Assembly (NCBI GenBank): GCA_014695325.1
Contig: JACJNZ010000029.1
Coordinates: 124,001-188,000, forward strand
Length of the DNA stretch: 64,000 bases
Direction: 5' to 3'
Source of the DNA: Cyanobacteria bacterium FACHB-502
GTDB lineage: Bacteria > Cyanobacteriota > Cyanobacteriia > Elainellales > Elainellaceae
In this document: positions 8,121-17,747 of the stretch, piece by piece
How positions within the stretch are numbered: position 1 is the first letter of the stretch
Layout: each line of letters opens with the position of its first letter
The notes under the pieces: model-generated
Databases searched by the model: none
Told to the model about the DNA's origin: nothing
The model's input: the letters and a program-made list of their open reading frames with translations, nothing else
Position numbers and translations under genes: made by a program

Positions 8121-9824
8121 ATCGAAACGATTTATGGACAGCTTCAAGGTCTGAAGCCAAGTCAACTCAAGCAACTCCAGCGACTTTATCATCAGCGACT
8201 TCCCGGCGATCGATTAACCACGCCTGAGTTTGCTCAACGATTAGCGGCAATCAGCACCGAAATTGATCAGCCCGTTAGCACCTACATTAATCGGCGCGGG
8301 CAAGTGATTCGAGTCGGCGTGGGAACGGTCAGACAAACGCAGATTCCCTTATTAGAACTACCCCGCTATGGTGCAGAACGGCTGAGCGGAATTCGCTGTG
8401 TTACAACGAACCTCAAATCAGAGTCGCCCAGTGAGGCAACTTTGACGGCAATGGCACTGCAACGCCTGGATGCGCTAGTGATGCTGGTGCTGTCGGGCGG
8501 AGGCTTTGAGCGGCGGGGCGGGGGTGCAACTGGGTATGTGAAAGAAACATATCTAGCGCATCTGGTTCCCCATCCTGAAGCTCGCTGGACGGTTTCGCCG
8601 CCGCTCAGCCTGGACAGTATTGCTCTACAAGATTTTCTCGATCTCACTGAAGGTCTGGAAGAAGAATTTCGCCGGGACTATGTGGCGCAACAGGTGGCTG
8701 CGGGTCACGATCGCGTACTGCTGGTGGGCTTAATGACCGAGGGGCTGAATGCCAAACAGTTTCGCGATCGGCTAGTCGAAGTGGCGCGACTGATTGAAAC
8801 CGCAGGCGGTGAAGTGCTAGAAGTGCTGCATCAGCGGCGGAGCAGTCCCCATCCGCAAACAGTGGTGGGTGAAGGCAAGGTGCAGGAAATTGCGCTGGCG
8901 GCTCAGACCGTGGGAGCAAATCTGGTAGTGTTCGATCGCGATTTGTCGCCTGCACAGGTGCGAAACCTGGAAATGCAAATTGGGGTGCGGGTTGTCGATC
9001 GAACTGAAGTGATTCTAGATATTTTTGCTCAGCGGGCACAGTCGGGAGCCGGAAAGTTGCAGGTCGAGCTGGCGCAGCTTGAGTATATGCTGCCTCGACT
9101 CAGCGGTCGGGGTCGGGCAATGTCTCGACTGGGCGGCGGGATTGGCACAAGAGGGCCGGGGGAAACCAAACTAGAGACTGAGCGGCGAGCGATTCAGCGA
9201 CGGATTTCTCGACTTCAGCAGGAAGTGAACCAGCTTCAGGCACATCGATCGCGCCTTCGACAGCAGCGACAGCATCAGGAAGTTCCGTCGATTGCGATCG
9301 TGGGCTACACCAATGCCGGAAAATCAACGCTGCTGAATGCCTTAACTAATGCGGAGGTTTATACCGCAGACCAGCTTTTTGCGACGCTTGATCCGACCAC
9401 TCGCCGCTTGGTGTTGACTGATCCACAAACTCACAGCTCTCTGCCGATCGTCCTCACCGACACGGTGGGATTTATCCACGATTTGCCGCCTTCGCTGGTC
9501 GATGCGTTTCGCGCCACGCTAGAAGAAGTCACCGAAGCCGACGCAATGCTGCACGTTGTTGATTTATCTCATCCAAGCTGGCAGGGTCAGATTCGATCGG
9601 TGATGAAAATTCTGGCGCAGATGCCGATTACACCTGGTCCTGCCCTGCTTGCATTTAACAAGATTGACCAGGCCGATGGCGAAACCCTTGCCTTTGCTCA
9701 GGAGGAATATCCGCAGGCAGTGTTCATCTCTGCCGGAGAGCGGCTGGGGCTAGAAACCTTGCGGACGCGCTTGGCGCAGCTTGTTTACTATGCCGCCGCT
9801 TCCCGGCAGTTTAAAAAGGATTAA
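8121..9824 (+). CDS. hflX: GTPase HflX
   Basis: Ribosome-associated GTPase that in other bacteria splits stalled or heat-damaged ribosomes. The glycine-rich linker GGGIGTRGPGETKLE, a coiled-coil helix (LQQEVNQLQ) and the G domain are clear: G1 GYTNAGKSTLLN, G3 DTVGF, G4 NKID. The first in-frame canonical start is GTG 8304 (506 residues), but the frame is open and family-like for about 60 codons further upstream (IYGQLQGLKPSQL, TYINRRGQ). No in-frame ATG, GTG or TTG exists between the TGA at 8088 and 8304. The most likely initiator is ATC at 8121, about 9 bases after GGTGG, giving 567 residues; alternatively a 2-base insertion has displaced the ATG at 8113. The 3' end overlaps the converging debranching-enzyme gene by 4 bases. 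Confidence 0.9.
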   Translation: METIYGQLQGLKPSQLKQLQRLYHQRLPGDRLTTPEFAQRLAAISTEIDQPVSTYINRRGQVIRVGVGTVRQTQIPLLELPRYGAERLSGIRCVTTNLKSESPSEATLTAMALQRLDALVMLVLSGGGFERRGGGATGYVKETYLAHLVPHPEARWTVSPPLSLDSIALQDFLDLTEGLEEEFRRDYVAQQVAAGHDRVLLVGLMTEGLNAKQFRDRLVEVARLIETAGGEVLEVLHQRRSSPHPQTVVGEGKVQEIALAAQTVGANLVVFDRDLSPAQVRNLEMQIGVRVVDRTEVILDIFAQRAQSGAGKLQVELAQLEYMLPRLSGRGRAMSRLGGGIGTRGPGETKLETERRAIQRRISRLQQEVNQLQAHRSRLRQQRQHQEVPSIAIVGYTNAGKSTLLNALTNAEVYTADQLFATLDPTTRRLVLTDPQTHSSLPIVLTDTVGFIHDLPPSLVDAFRATLEEVTEADAMLHVVDLSHPSWQGQIRSVMKILAQMPITPGPALLAFNKIDQADGETLAFAQEEYPQAVFISAGERLGLETLRTRLAQLVYYAAASRQFKKD

Positions 9825-11899
9825 CGTTCATCGATTTGCTCGATCGCAGCCCAAGCAAGCAGTACCTCTGCCACTGTCCAGGCTTGAGCAAAACAGCCAC
9901 GTGGATGAAAGGGGGGATCGCCATCAAAAATCTCGCTGAGGCTGCCGATGCCATGTGCCGACAGGTGATTTGCCATAGGTTCTAAAAACTGACGCGCCTG
10001 CACAGGATTGCGATAAACCCGAAAATGCGCCCGCACAAACGGTCCTAACAGCCAACCCCAAACGGTTCCCTGATGATAGGCTCCGTCTCGCTGCTGCGGA
10101 GTGCCACCATAGCGTCCTCGATAGTTGGGATGATCAGACGATAGCGATCGCAGCCCATGAGAAGTCAGGAGCGATCGTCCACACACATCCACCACGCTGC
10201 GCTGCTGGGCTTCGGTTAAAGGACTTTCGGGCAGCGAAACGGCAAAAATTTGATTCGGACGCAGCGAAGCATCATTGCCATCGGGCGTATCCAGCACATC
10301 GTAGCAGTAACCCAAATCGCCATTCCAGAAGCGATCGAAGCGGGCAAGGGTGCGATCGGCAATGGCGTCGTATTCCTGATGGGGCTTGCCCAGCCGACGG
10401 GCAATTTTTGCGATCGTACGGAGAGCGTTGTACCAAAGGGCGTTAACTTCGATCGGTTTGCCCAGGCGCGGCGTAGCTACCCAATCGCCTACTTTGACAT
10501 CCATCCAGGTGAGCTGCGTTTCAGGAGTGCCTGCATAAAGTAAGCCGTCTGCCGGATCAAGGTGAATGTTGTAGCGCGTGCCCCGACAGTGCCAGTCGAT
10601 CATCTCTGCCAGCACTGGAAAAAGCTCTACCAGCAAATCATCATCCTGCGTCGCCAGATAGTATTGGTGAATCGCTTCAAAATACCAAAGCGTTGCATCG
10701 ACCGTATTGTATTCCGGTTCTTCTCCCACATCGGGAAAACGATTGGGCAGCATTCCCTGACTGACATAGGAAGCAAAGGTTCGCAAAATCGATCGCGCCA
10801 CATCCGATCGTCCGGTCGTCAGGGTCAGTCCCGGCAGGCTGATCATCGTATCTCGTCCCCAATCACTAAACCAGGGATACCCAGCGATGATCGTTTTGCC
10901 ATGCAGCACCTCTGGTTCTGGTAGAGTTTCTTCTGCATCCGCTGGCTCACTCGGCTGCTTTGCTGTTCCTGGAAGGGGTAATCGGGTCACCGATCGATTC
11001 ACGACAAACTGATTGGCTGCCAGCACCAGACGACGAATCCAGGGAGGCGCGTCTTTTGCCCCAATGGGACGGTTGCTTTTCCAGAGGCTCAGCAATCGCT
11101 GCTCGTAGGTCTGGCGCAGTTTGAAAGCCGCAGAGCCATTGAGGCTAGCATGGGGATCTGTACTGGCAACAATCGTCACTGTTTCGCCGGGATGCAGGGT
11201 CAGGTGAAATGTTGCGGCATGAAGGTGATCTTCTCGATCGCTCAATCCCCGGTAGCGTTCCACTTCTAAGAAAAAGTTGTAGTACCACTCATGCAGCGTA
11301 ATCACCTCTGCCCGATCGCTAAGCAGGAAAAAAGGAACGGCTTGTCCATGAGCCACGATAGACACGCCGCGATCGACCCGATTCACCTCCATCTGCCAGT
11401 GCAAACAGCGGGTATTGCCGTGATAATCCCGATAATTCACAAACGATTTGAGCATCAGGGCAAGCGGCTGACTCGATCGCACCAGCTCATATTGAATGTA
11501 GGTGGTATTTGCACCCTGCTGCATCCAAACTCGCTTTTCGAGCAGCGCATCGCCGCAGGCATATCGCCAGGTGGGAATTGTGTCGTTGACTGCAAAATGC
11601 TCTAAATATCGGTATCCCTGCGGATCAACATGACCACCATTCCAGCGATCGGTGCTGAGCGCATACACCTGGCGATCATAGTGGACAATTTCCTCTAGCT
11701 TGGTCAGCAGCAAAGTACGGGCGAGGGGTGGGTTAAGGGCGGCAACCAGTAAGCCGTGATAGCGACGGGTTAGCACTCCTGAAACCGTCCCCGCCGCAAA
11801 TCCGCCGATGCCATTGGTGACTATCCATTCGCGTGATCCTGCCAGGTCGAGATCGCCGCAAATTTCTCGCCCAAATTCAATATTCATAAAACAAGTCAA
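9821..11899 (-). CDS. Glycogen debranching enzyme, archaeal-type (GH133)
   Basis: A 692-residue protein of the amylo-alpha-1,6-glucosidase family that removes branch stubs from glycogen. The N-terminal domain contains the family signature REWIVTNGIGGFAAGTVSG and RRYHGLLVAA. The C-terminal (alpha/alpha)6 barrel has GYPWFSDWGRDTMISLPGL, carrying a likely catalytic Asp, and SLSEIFDGDPPFHPRG, carrying a candidate Glu. Length is typical. Translation may start at the internal ATG at 11887 (MNIEFGREICGDL), which matches the conserved N-terminus better. The 3' end overlaps that of hflX by 4 bases, so no terminator fits between them. Function from family knowledge. Confidence 0.9.
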   Translation of the reverse strand: MTCFMNIEFGREICGDLDLAGSREWIVTNGIGGFAAGTVSGVLTRRYHGLLVAALNPPLARTLLLTKLEEIVHYDRQVYALSTDRWNGGHVDPQGYRYLEHFAVNDTIPTWRYACGDALLEKRVWMQQGANTTYIQYELVRSSQPLALMLKSFVNYRDYHGNTRCLHWQMEVNRVDRGVSIVAHGQAVPFFLLSDRAEVITLHEWYYNFFLEVERYRGLSDREDHLHAATFHLTLHPGETVTIVASTDPHASLNGSAAFKLRQTYEQRLLSLWKSNRPIGAKDAPPWIRRLVLAANQFVVNRSVTRLPLPGTAKQPSEPADAEETLPEPEVLHGKTIIAGYPWFSDWGRDTMISLPGLTLTTGRSDVARSILRTFASYVSQGMLPNRFPDVGEEPEYNTVDATLWYFEAIHQYYLATQDDDLLVELFPVLAEMIDWHCRGTRYNIHLDPADGLLYAGTPETQLTWMDVKVGDWVATPRLGKPIEVNALWYNALRTIAKIARRLGKPHQEYDAIADRTLARFDRFWNGDLGYCYDVLDTPDGNDASLRPNQIFAVSLPESPLTEAQQRSVVDVCGRSLLTSHGLRSLSSDHPNYRGRYGGTPQQRDGAYHQGTVWGWLLGPFVRAHFRVYRNPVQARQFLEPMANHLSAHGIGSLSEIFDGDPPFHPRGCFAQAWTVAEVLLAWAAIEQIDER

Positions 11900-12010
11900 A
11901 CAAACGGTGTAAGGTCAAAGGTCAAGCTGCGCATCCCAGGACCGGAGTGAGGTTGGGTAGACGCAGCAATGGGCTGGAAGAGAACCCAGAAGAGGAACGC
12001 TATATTGAGT

Positions 12011-12829
12011 ATGGGATGTGAACCCTGTAAAAATCCTGTGAGGATACTTAAGAATTTTGAATTCGATCGATTCACTCCCCTCGAATGGATTGCCCTGGCG
12101 ATCGGGAATTCGCGATTACACTGGGCTTGGTTTCAAAAGGGAGAGCTGATCGCTGCCTGGGATACTGCTCATCCTGCCCTGGAACTTGCCCCGCTAGCAT
12201 TTTTCCATCAAAACTCCAATTTGCCTGCGGATGCGGCTTTCGCTGACCTTCCGATCTATATTGCTTCGGTCGTTCCTGCCCAAACTGCCTTCTGGCAAAC
12301 CTGCCCCCAAGCCCAACTGCTGACGCTGGAGCAAATTCCGCTGCGGGGGCTTTACCCGACGCTGGGGATCGATCGCGCCCTTGCCCTCTGGGGAGCTGTC
12401 GATCGTAACAAACTGCCTGCTCTGGTGATCGATGCTGGAACTGCTCTAACTTTTACGGGAGCAAATGCTCAGCAGGAATTCATCGGGGGCGCAATTCTAC
12501 CCGGGCTGACGCTGCAAAGACGATCGCTTTCTGACCAGACTGCTGCCTTGCCCCTGATTCAACCCAGCAAAAAATTACCGCCGCGCTGGGCAAAAACGAC
12601 TGCGGAGGCAATTGGAAGCGGCATTTTCTACACCGTGCTGTCAGGAATTAAGGATTTTATTTCAAACTGGGAACAGGAATTTGGTCAAGGCGCAATTGTC
12701 CTGACTGGCGGCGATGCTCCTTCATTAGTGCATGGACTGAAGGCACAACATCCAGAATTAGCACAAAAAATCACGATCGACCCGCATCTGCTCTTTAGAG
12801 GAATGCAGGCGATCGTGGAGCAGGGTTAG
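12011..12829 (+). CDS. coaX: Type III pantothenate kinase
   Basis: Phosphorylates pantothenate, the first committed step of coenzyme A synthesis; an ASKHA-fold enzyme. Visible motifs are the first phosphate loop ALAIGNSRLHWAW, the second VIDAGTALTF, IGGAILPGL, and the C-terminal GAIVLTGGDA. The usual Asp of the first loop (D-x-GNT/S in most CoaX) reads Ala-Ile-Gly-Asn-Ser here; I believe a shift of this kind is common in cyanobacterial CoaX, but it would matter for ATP/Mg binding. ATG 12011 is preferred over an upstream in-frame start at 11969, whose extra residues are not family-like. It converges with aar. Confidence 0.88.
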   Translation: MGCEPCKNPVRILKNFEFDRFTPLEWIALAIGNSRLHWAWFQKGELIAAWDTAHPALELAPLAFFHQNSNLPADAAFADLPIYIASVVPAQTAFWQTCPQAQLLTLEQIPLRGLYPTLGIDRALALWGAVDRNKLPALVIDAGTALTFTGANAQQEFIGGAILPGLTLQRRSLSDQTAALPLIQPSKKLPPRWAKTTAEAIGSGIFYTVLSGIKDFISNWEQEFGQGAIVLTGGDAPSLVHGLKAQHPELAQKITIDPHLLFRGMQAIVEQG

Positions 12830-12893
12830 TTTTCAGACGATTATTTCAGCGGGGAAGCTGCTTCGCATCGATCGGGCAGCTGAGCGTAATCAA

Positions 12894-13916
12894 TTAAGCT
12901 GGCAAAAGTGGACGGAATCCGTGCTTCACCGATACTTGACCGATCAGATCCATTTTCTCGAGCGTAATCTGATTGCGTCCCCAGGAGAAGTTGGTGTGCA
13001 GCTTCTCAAACTCCAGCAGCATCGATTCTGCAAAGCAGGCAAACAACTGACGCGCTGGAACGTCCATATTCACGATCCGCATGATCCGCCAGTCGATGTC
13101 GAGCGAATGCTCCACAATGCCGCCATTCAGCACATAAACACCCGGATGCTGAATCTTGGTTCCCAAATTCTTGGGATAGCCGCCGTCTATTAGCAAACAG
13201 GGCTGTTTTAGCGTGGTCGGATCAATCTCCACACCCTTTGGCATACTGGCAACCCAGACAATAATGTCTGCCTGAGGCAGTGCTTCTTCCAAGTTCAAAA
13301 TTTTGCCGCGCCCCAGCTCTTCCTGAAGTGCCTGAAGCCGTTCCTGGTTACGAGCGATCAGCAGCAATTCTGCGACATCGGTACGGGCATCAAGCCAGCG
13401 ACAAACTGCACTGCCAATGTCTCCCGTTGCTCCGCAGACCGCTACGGTTGCCTTTGATAAGTTAATACCAAGCTGACGGGCTGCCTGCTCCACCTGACGA
13501 CAAATAATGTAAGCCGTGTGGGTATTGCCCGTGGTAAATCGTTCAAACTCTAGCTTGACGTTTCGCACCTGGGAAATTTGCTGCAAGTTGAAATTCTCAA
13601 AGATAATCGAAGAGAATCCACCCAGCGCAGTGATATTGATGCCGTGTTTTTGGGCGTGCGCCATCGCATTAATAATTTTGCGGGTCGCTGCCTTGATCCG
13701 GCGCGTTGCTAGCATTTCCGGCAGAAAACAGGATTCGACGTAGCGACCTTCAATTTGCTGTCCAGTGGCACTGGTCACTTTGATGGTATCTACGATTTGG
13801 GGCGGTGCACTGCACCAAAAGTCTAAACCCTGGTCGGCATATTCGGGATAGCCCAGGTCTCTTGCAACCAGTTGGGCGTGTTCTAAGCTTGTCAGATGAC
13901 CAATTAATCCAAACAT
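12894..13916 (-). CDS. aar: Long-chain acyl-[acyl-carrier-protein] reductase
   Basis: A 340-residue enzyme reducing fatty acyl-ACP to fatty aldehyde with NADPH, the first step of cyanobacterial alkane/alkene synthesis. It closely follows the Synechococcus elongatus protein as remembered: N-terminus [15 protein letters not shown], Rossmann loop GATGDIGSA (162-170), and the acyl-thioester nucleophile Cys294 in LFACFAE. Length is as expected. The partner, aldehyde-deformylating oxygenase (ado), normally lies directly upstream of aar, but here the upstream neighbour is an ABC transporter ATPase. Convergent with coaX across a 64-base gap holding a short inverted repeat (AGCTGC/GCAGCT). Confidence 0.96.
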   Translation of the reverse strand: MFGLIGHLTSLEHAQLVARDLGYPEYADQGLDFWCSAPPQIVDTIKVTSATGQQIEGRYVESCFLPEMLATRRIKAATRKIINAMAHAQKHGINITALGGFSSIIFENFNLQQISQVRNVKLEFERFTTGNTHTAYIICRQVEQAARQLGINLSKATVAVCGATGDIGSAVCRWLDARTDVAELLLIARNQERLQALQEELGRGKILNLEEALPQADIIVWVASMPKGVEIDPTTLKQPCLLIDGGYPKNLGTKIQHPGVYVLNGGIVEHSLDIDWRIMRIVNMDVPARQLFACFAESMLLEFEKLHTNFSWGRNQITLEKMDLIGQVSVKHGFRPLLPA

Positions 13917-14133
13917 GGACAGCAGCGAGCCTATGTCTCGAATGGCAAGGAGGACAGTGAACAGGAGTGTTGTTAAACACCCCTCAAAATACTACACAAT
14001 CTGGGGTAATCGAAATAAATCTTTAGAAGGATCGCTTCTGGTTTAATCGGGGTTACGCTCCTGTTCCAGGATACACGGTTCACTAGCAGCACTGGGTCGC
14101 CGACTCTCCCATAAACTGGACAAAATCCAATTG

Positions 14134-15891
14134 TTATTCAGAGAAAATTGCTTTTGTTGGGCTGACCTGTGGATTCCCCGGTGGGTTTGCCTGGGACAAG
14201 CGAGATAAAAGCGGTGCAGCAGACAGCAGCGTTTTCGTGTAGGGATGCTGAGGATTGGCAAACAGGGCATCCGTTTTACCCAGCTCGACGATTTTGCCCG
14301 CATTCATCACTGCAATGCGATCGCACAAAAACCGTGCCACCCAGAGATCGTGCGTAATAAACAGGTAGGTCAGGTCAAATTCCTGCTTTAGCTCCAGCAT
14401 CAAGTCCAGCACCTGCGCCTGCACGCTCGCATCCAGCATACTCACAGGCTCATCGCAGATCAGAAGCTTCGGTCGCGTAATCAGGGCACGGGCGATCGCG
14501 ACACGCTGCTGCTGTCCGCCAGAGAGGTCTTTAGGATAGTGGTGGTAAAAGTCGATCGCCGGAGTTAGACCGACGCGCTCCAGCATTTTTTCCGCTTCGG
14601 CTTTTGCGGCTTTGGGTGTTGCCAGTTTGTGGATCAGCAGGGGATCGGAAATGCTTGCTCCTACCGTCATCAGCGGATTGAGACAGGCGTGAGGATCCTG
14701 AAACACCATTTGCATCTGTCGTCGCTGCTGCTGAAGTGCCTGAGGGGAAAGCGCGGTTAAATTTTGCCCTAAAAACTCTACCCTGCCGTGCGTGGGACGA
14801 ATAAGCTGCAAAATGGTGCGCGACAGGGTACTTTTACCGCAGCCCGACTCTCCCACCAATCCCAGAATTTCCCCCGGAAACAGGTCGAGCGTGACGCCGT
14901 CTACTGCTCGAATCGTCTTGTCTTCTGGTTGCTTTTCAGTGCTCCCCAGGGGGAATTGCCCAAAAATCCGCGCCATAAAATTCTGCTCTAGCGTATAGTG
15001 CTGCCTTAGATCGTCAAGCCTAAGCAGAGGTTGAGTTGTTTGGGGACGGTTTGGGATAGGCTCTGACTGATCCCGACCCGCTTGGAGGTGCAGGGCAGAC
15101 TGAAGCAGCGATCGGCTGTAGGGGTGCTGGGGCTGAGTCAGAACCGTATGGGATTTTCCCGTTTCGACCAGCTTGCCCTGATACATGACCGCAATGCGAT
15201 CGCAATATTCGCCCACCATTGCCAGGTCGTGAGAAATCAGCAGCAAACCCATGTCGCGTTCTTTGCAAAGGCGGGTTAGCTCCTGCAAAATCTGGGCAGA
15301 CACGGTGACATCCAGGCTTGTTGTTGGTTCATCTGCCACGATCAGCTTTGGGTCGAGCAGCAGTGCCAGCGCAATCGCCACCCGTTGCCGCATCCCGCCG
15401 CTAAACTCATGGGGATACTGCGACCAGCGATTTGCCGGAATTTTGACTGCTTCCAGCGTTGCCATTGCCCGATCCTTGGTTTGCTGGCGCGACAGGTGGG
15501 GCTGATGGGCGCGGAGGGTTTCCAGACAGTGATCGCCGATCGTCATCAGCGGATCAAGCCGGGTCATTGGGTCTTGAAACACCAGCGCAACTGCTTCACC
15601 CCGAAACTGCCGCAGTTCTTCCGGCGAAAAGTCGAAAACCGATCGCCCCTCATACAAAACTTTTCCTTCGATTTGCGTCCCTAGCGGAAGCAGCCGCATT
15701 GCTGCTCGTCCCAGGGTTGATTTACCGCAGCCCGACTCTCCCACTAACCCGACCCGTTCCCCGCGCTCTAGCGCCAGCGATACCCCGTCAACTGCCCAGC
15801 GCAGTTCCTGAGCGTGAGTTAAATTTCCCTGCCGTTGCGGATAGGCAACCCGAAAGTTATCGATGTAAAAAAGCGATGTCATGGAGGACAC
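14134..15891 (-). CDS. Dipeptide/oligopeptide-type ABC transporter, two fused ATPase domains
   Basis: A 585-residue fusion of two ABC ATPases of the DppD/DppF (OppD/OppF) type. Each half has Walker A GESGCGKST (51-59 and about 344-352), a signature motif (EFSGGMRQRV; DLSGGQQQRV) and Walker B with a D-loop (VADEPTTSLD; ICDEPVSMLD). Such fusions energise uptake of peptides, nickel or similar solutes together with two permeases and a binding protein. None of these partners lies in the window, so the substrate cannot be assigned. A second ATG three codons in (15882) could also serve as the start. Confidence 0.92.
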   Translation of the reverse strand: MSSMTSLFYIDNFRVAYPQRQGNLTHAQELRWAVDGVSLALERGERVGLVGESGCGKSTLGRAAMRLLPLGTQIEGKVLYEGRSVFDFSPEELRQFRGEAVALVFQDPMTRLDPLMTIGDHCLETLRAHQPHLSRQQTKDRAMATLEAVKIPANRWSQYPHEFSGGMRQRVAIALALLLDPKLIVADEPTTSLDVTVSAQILQELTRLCKERDMGLLLISHDLAMVGEYCDRIAVMYQGKLVETGKSHTVLTQPQHPYSRSLLQSALHLQAGRDQSEPIPNRPQTTQPLLRLDDLRQHYTLEQNFMARIFGQFPLGSTEKQPEDKTIRAVDGVTLDLFPGEILGLVGESGCGKSTLSRTILQLIRPTHGRVEFLGQNLTALSPQALQQQRRQMQMVFQDPHACLNPLMTVGASISDPLLIHKLATPKAAKAEAEKMLERVGLTPAIDFYHHYPKDLSGGQQQRVAIARALITRPKLLICDEPVSMLDASVQAQVLDLMLELKQEFDLTYLFITHDLWVARFLCDRIAVMNAGKIVELGKTDALFANPQHPYTKTLLSAAPLLSRLSQANPPGNPQVSPTKAIFSE

Positions 15892-15921
15892 GGGGGAGGG
15901 GTGAGAAGGAATTGGGTGAAG

Positions 15922-16311
15922 CTAGTTTAGATCAAGGTCGAAGACTGTTTTCAGGTGATTGTGAACATCTGTGATGAACTGCTGACGCTGCTCGTAGCGA
16001 CCGGTCTTTACAGGCTTGCGGTCTGGATCGAGCATCCAGCCATAGTCACTGCTGAGGCGAATCTTACCCTGCCAGTCGGCGATCGACAACACAAGCTGGG
16101 GCGCGGGGCTATTGTCGTAATCCTGCACCCGAAACACATAGTTAAAGTTGTTCTGCTTGGCAGCAGCCACCGTCGAAGGTTGACCAAACTTGCCTTTAAG
16201 GCGCGATCGAACCTGCTCTACGCGATCGGGATTGCCCACTTCTTCCAGGGTTTTGACGGCAAGGGTAAGGGCAAAGTAGAACTCTTCAACGGGGACGAAT
16301 TCGAGGCGCAT
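15922..16311 (-). CDS. Conserved hypothetical protein, about 129 residues
   Basis: I do not recognise a named domain. From ATG 16311 the protein reads MRLEFVPVEEFYFALTLAV and continues as a mixed alpha/beta sequence without membrane spans or signal peptide. Conserved-looking parts are LEEVGNPDRVEQVR near the N-terminus and DYGWMLDPDRKPVKTGRYEQR in the middle. The frame is open back to 16353, but the extra 14 residues (Cys-rich) look non-coding. It lies directly upstream of the ABC ATPase gene on the same strand, 30 bases apart, so the two may be co-transcribed. Function unknown. Confidence 0.65.
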   Translation of the reverse strand: MRLEFVPVEEFYFALTLAVKTLEEVGNPDRVEQVRSRLKGKFGQPSTVAAAKQNNFNYVFRVQDYDNSPAPQLVLSIADWQGKIRLSSDYGWMLDPDRKPVKTGRYEQRQQFITDVHNHLKTVFDLDLN

Positions 16312-16442
16312 GGTCTTTTGACAGGGCTGTTTTATGCAACATGAGTTTATCACTTTGGGGGAGGGGGTAAGGGGGCCAATGCTTTTGCCCGGAGGATTGC
16401 GGGATAACTAGGCTGAAGAAGGAAGCTTGAGGAAGAACGACG

Positions 16443-17174
16443 ATGACCTATAGCTTGCGGGTGGCAGATTTGCCCACGAGTGAGCGACCGCGTGAACGCT
16501 TGATAAGCTATGGTGCAAAGAGTTTGTCTACGGCGGAACTGCTAGCGATTCTGCTGGGGACGGGGCAGGGGGCGGGGAAGCTGTCGGCGGTGGGACTGGG
16601 GCAGTATATTTTGCAGAAGCTTGGCGAACACCAGCGCGATCCGATCGTTGTTTTGCGAGATGTTACGGTTAATGAGCTGACGCAGATTCCCGGGATCGGT
16701 GAGGCAAAGGCAACAAGCATCCTGGCGGCGATCGAGTTGGGAAAGCGCGTTCTTACGTCTCGTCCACCAGAAGGTACGGTCATTGATGATCCCGCTGTTG
16801 CCGCTACGGTTCTCAGCCATGACCTGATGTGGCAGGCACAGGAGCGGTTTGCCATTTTGCTGCTTGACGTTAAGCATCGTCTGCTGGGAACCCAAATTAT
16901 CAGCATTGGCACGGCAACTGAAACGCTGGCACATCCACGCGATATTTTCCGGGAAATTATTCGACAGGGAGCAATTCGGGCGATCGTCGCTCACAATCAT
17001 CCCTCAGGCAACGTTCAGCCCAGTTCCGAAGACATTCACCTGACACGACAGTTGCTTCAGGCAGGGCAGCTTCTTGGGATTCCACTGTTGGATCACCTGA
17101 TTCTGGGCAGCGGCAACCACGCAAGTTTGCGGCAAACAACCTCGCTCTGGCAGGAATTTCCGCAGGGAGATTAG
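16443..17174 (+). CDS. radC: RadC family JAB/MPN-domain protein
   Basis: 243 residues. The N-terminal half has a UPF0758 region with a helix-hairpin-helix ([15 protein letters not shown], about 79-93). The C-terminal JAB1/MPN metalloprotease-like domain has a complete JAMM metal-binding set: Glu134, then HNHPSGN with His184 and His186, Ser188, and Asp197. Despite the historic name, a direct DNA-repair role is not established for this family; the fold suggests a zinc-dependent hydrolase. The gene is monocistronic, with a roughly 200-base spacer before the STAS genes. Confidence 0.93.
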   Translation: MTYSLRVADLPTSERPRERLISYGAKSLSTAELLAILLGTGQGAGKLSAVGLGQYILQKLGEHQRDPIVVLRDVTVNELTQIPGIGEAKATSILAAIELGKRVLTSRPPEGTVIDDPAVAATVLSHDLMWQAQERFAILLLDVKHRLLGTQIISIGTATETLAHPRDIFREIIRQGAIRAIVAHNHPSGNVQPSSEDIHLTRQLLQAGQLLGIPLLDHLILGSGNHASLRQTTSLWQEFPQGD

Positions 17175-17378
17175 CGAGTTTTCCGTACAGCAGCGCGGAA
17201 TGAATTCGCTATACTACTTTGAAGTAAGTTATTTGAATAAATCACCGGCTCAAGCTGATTGCACAAGTCGGTAAAGAATTAAGGAAACGGAGTTGCTGAT
17301 CAACTACGCTTGACTTATACTTAACGCTCGAACTGTTTAGAATTTGTCGCTGAGTACACACCGACTGAGGAGGCTACT

Positions 17379-17747
17379 ATTCCTGACGCACTTACCCTAA
17401 CCGTTAGTCTCCGAGGCACACGCGAAGTTAGAGACAACTGCCAACTCTTTCGCCTTGCAGGGCTGCTAGATGCTTTCTCTGAGCCGACCTTCCGCAAGGT
17501 GCTAGAAAAGTATGTGGAAGAAAGTCCCAAAAACTTTGTCCTTGACCTCTCCCAGATTGACTTTATTGATAGTTCAGGGCTGGGAGCACTGGTTCAGCTT
17601 GTCAAGAAAGTGCAGAATAACGGAGGCACACTGCAAATCGTGACCAACCCCCGCGTCACGCAGACCGTTAAACTGGTTCGCCTAGAACAGTTCCTCTCGC
17701 TTCAACCTTCGGTAGACATTGCGCTCGAAAATTTGAAAAAGAGCTAA
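17379..17747 (+). CDS. STAS-domain anti-sigma factor antagonist, AUU start
   Basis: A 122-residue STAS protein. The domain runs from ALTLTVSLRG through CQLFRLAGLLDAFSEPTF to the phosphorylatable-serine region DLSQIDFIDSSGLGALV (Ser65/Ser66) and the C-terminal LRLEQ-like helix. Such proteins bind anti-sigma kinases or act in partner switching. From the stop at 17322 to GTG 17499 the frame has no ATG, GTG or TTG, and starting at 17499 would remove the first third of the fold. A strong GAGGAGG at 17367-17373 sits 5 bases before ATT at 17379, which I take as the start. That gives almost the same length as the next gene, whose ATG overlaps this stop (TAATG). Confidence 0.85.
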   Translation: MPDALTLTVSLRGTREVRDNCQLFRLAGLLDAFSEPTFRKVLEKYVEESPKNFVLDLSQIDFIDSSGLGALVQLVKKVQNNGGTLQIVTNPRVTQTVKLVRLEQFLSLQPSVDIALENLKKS

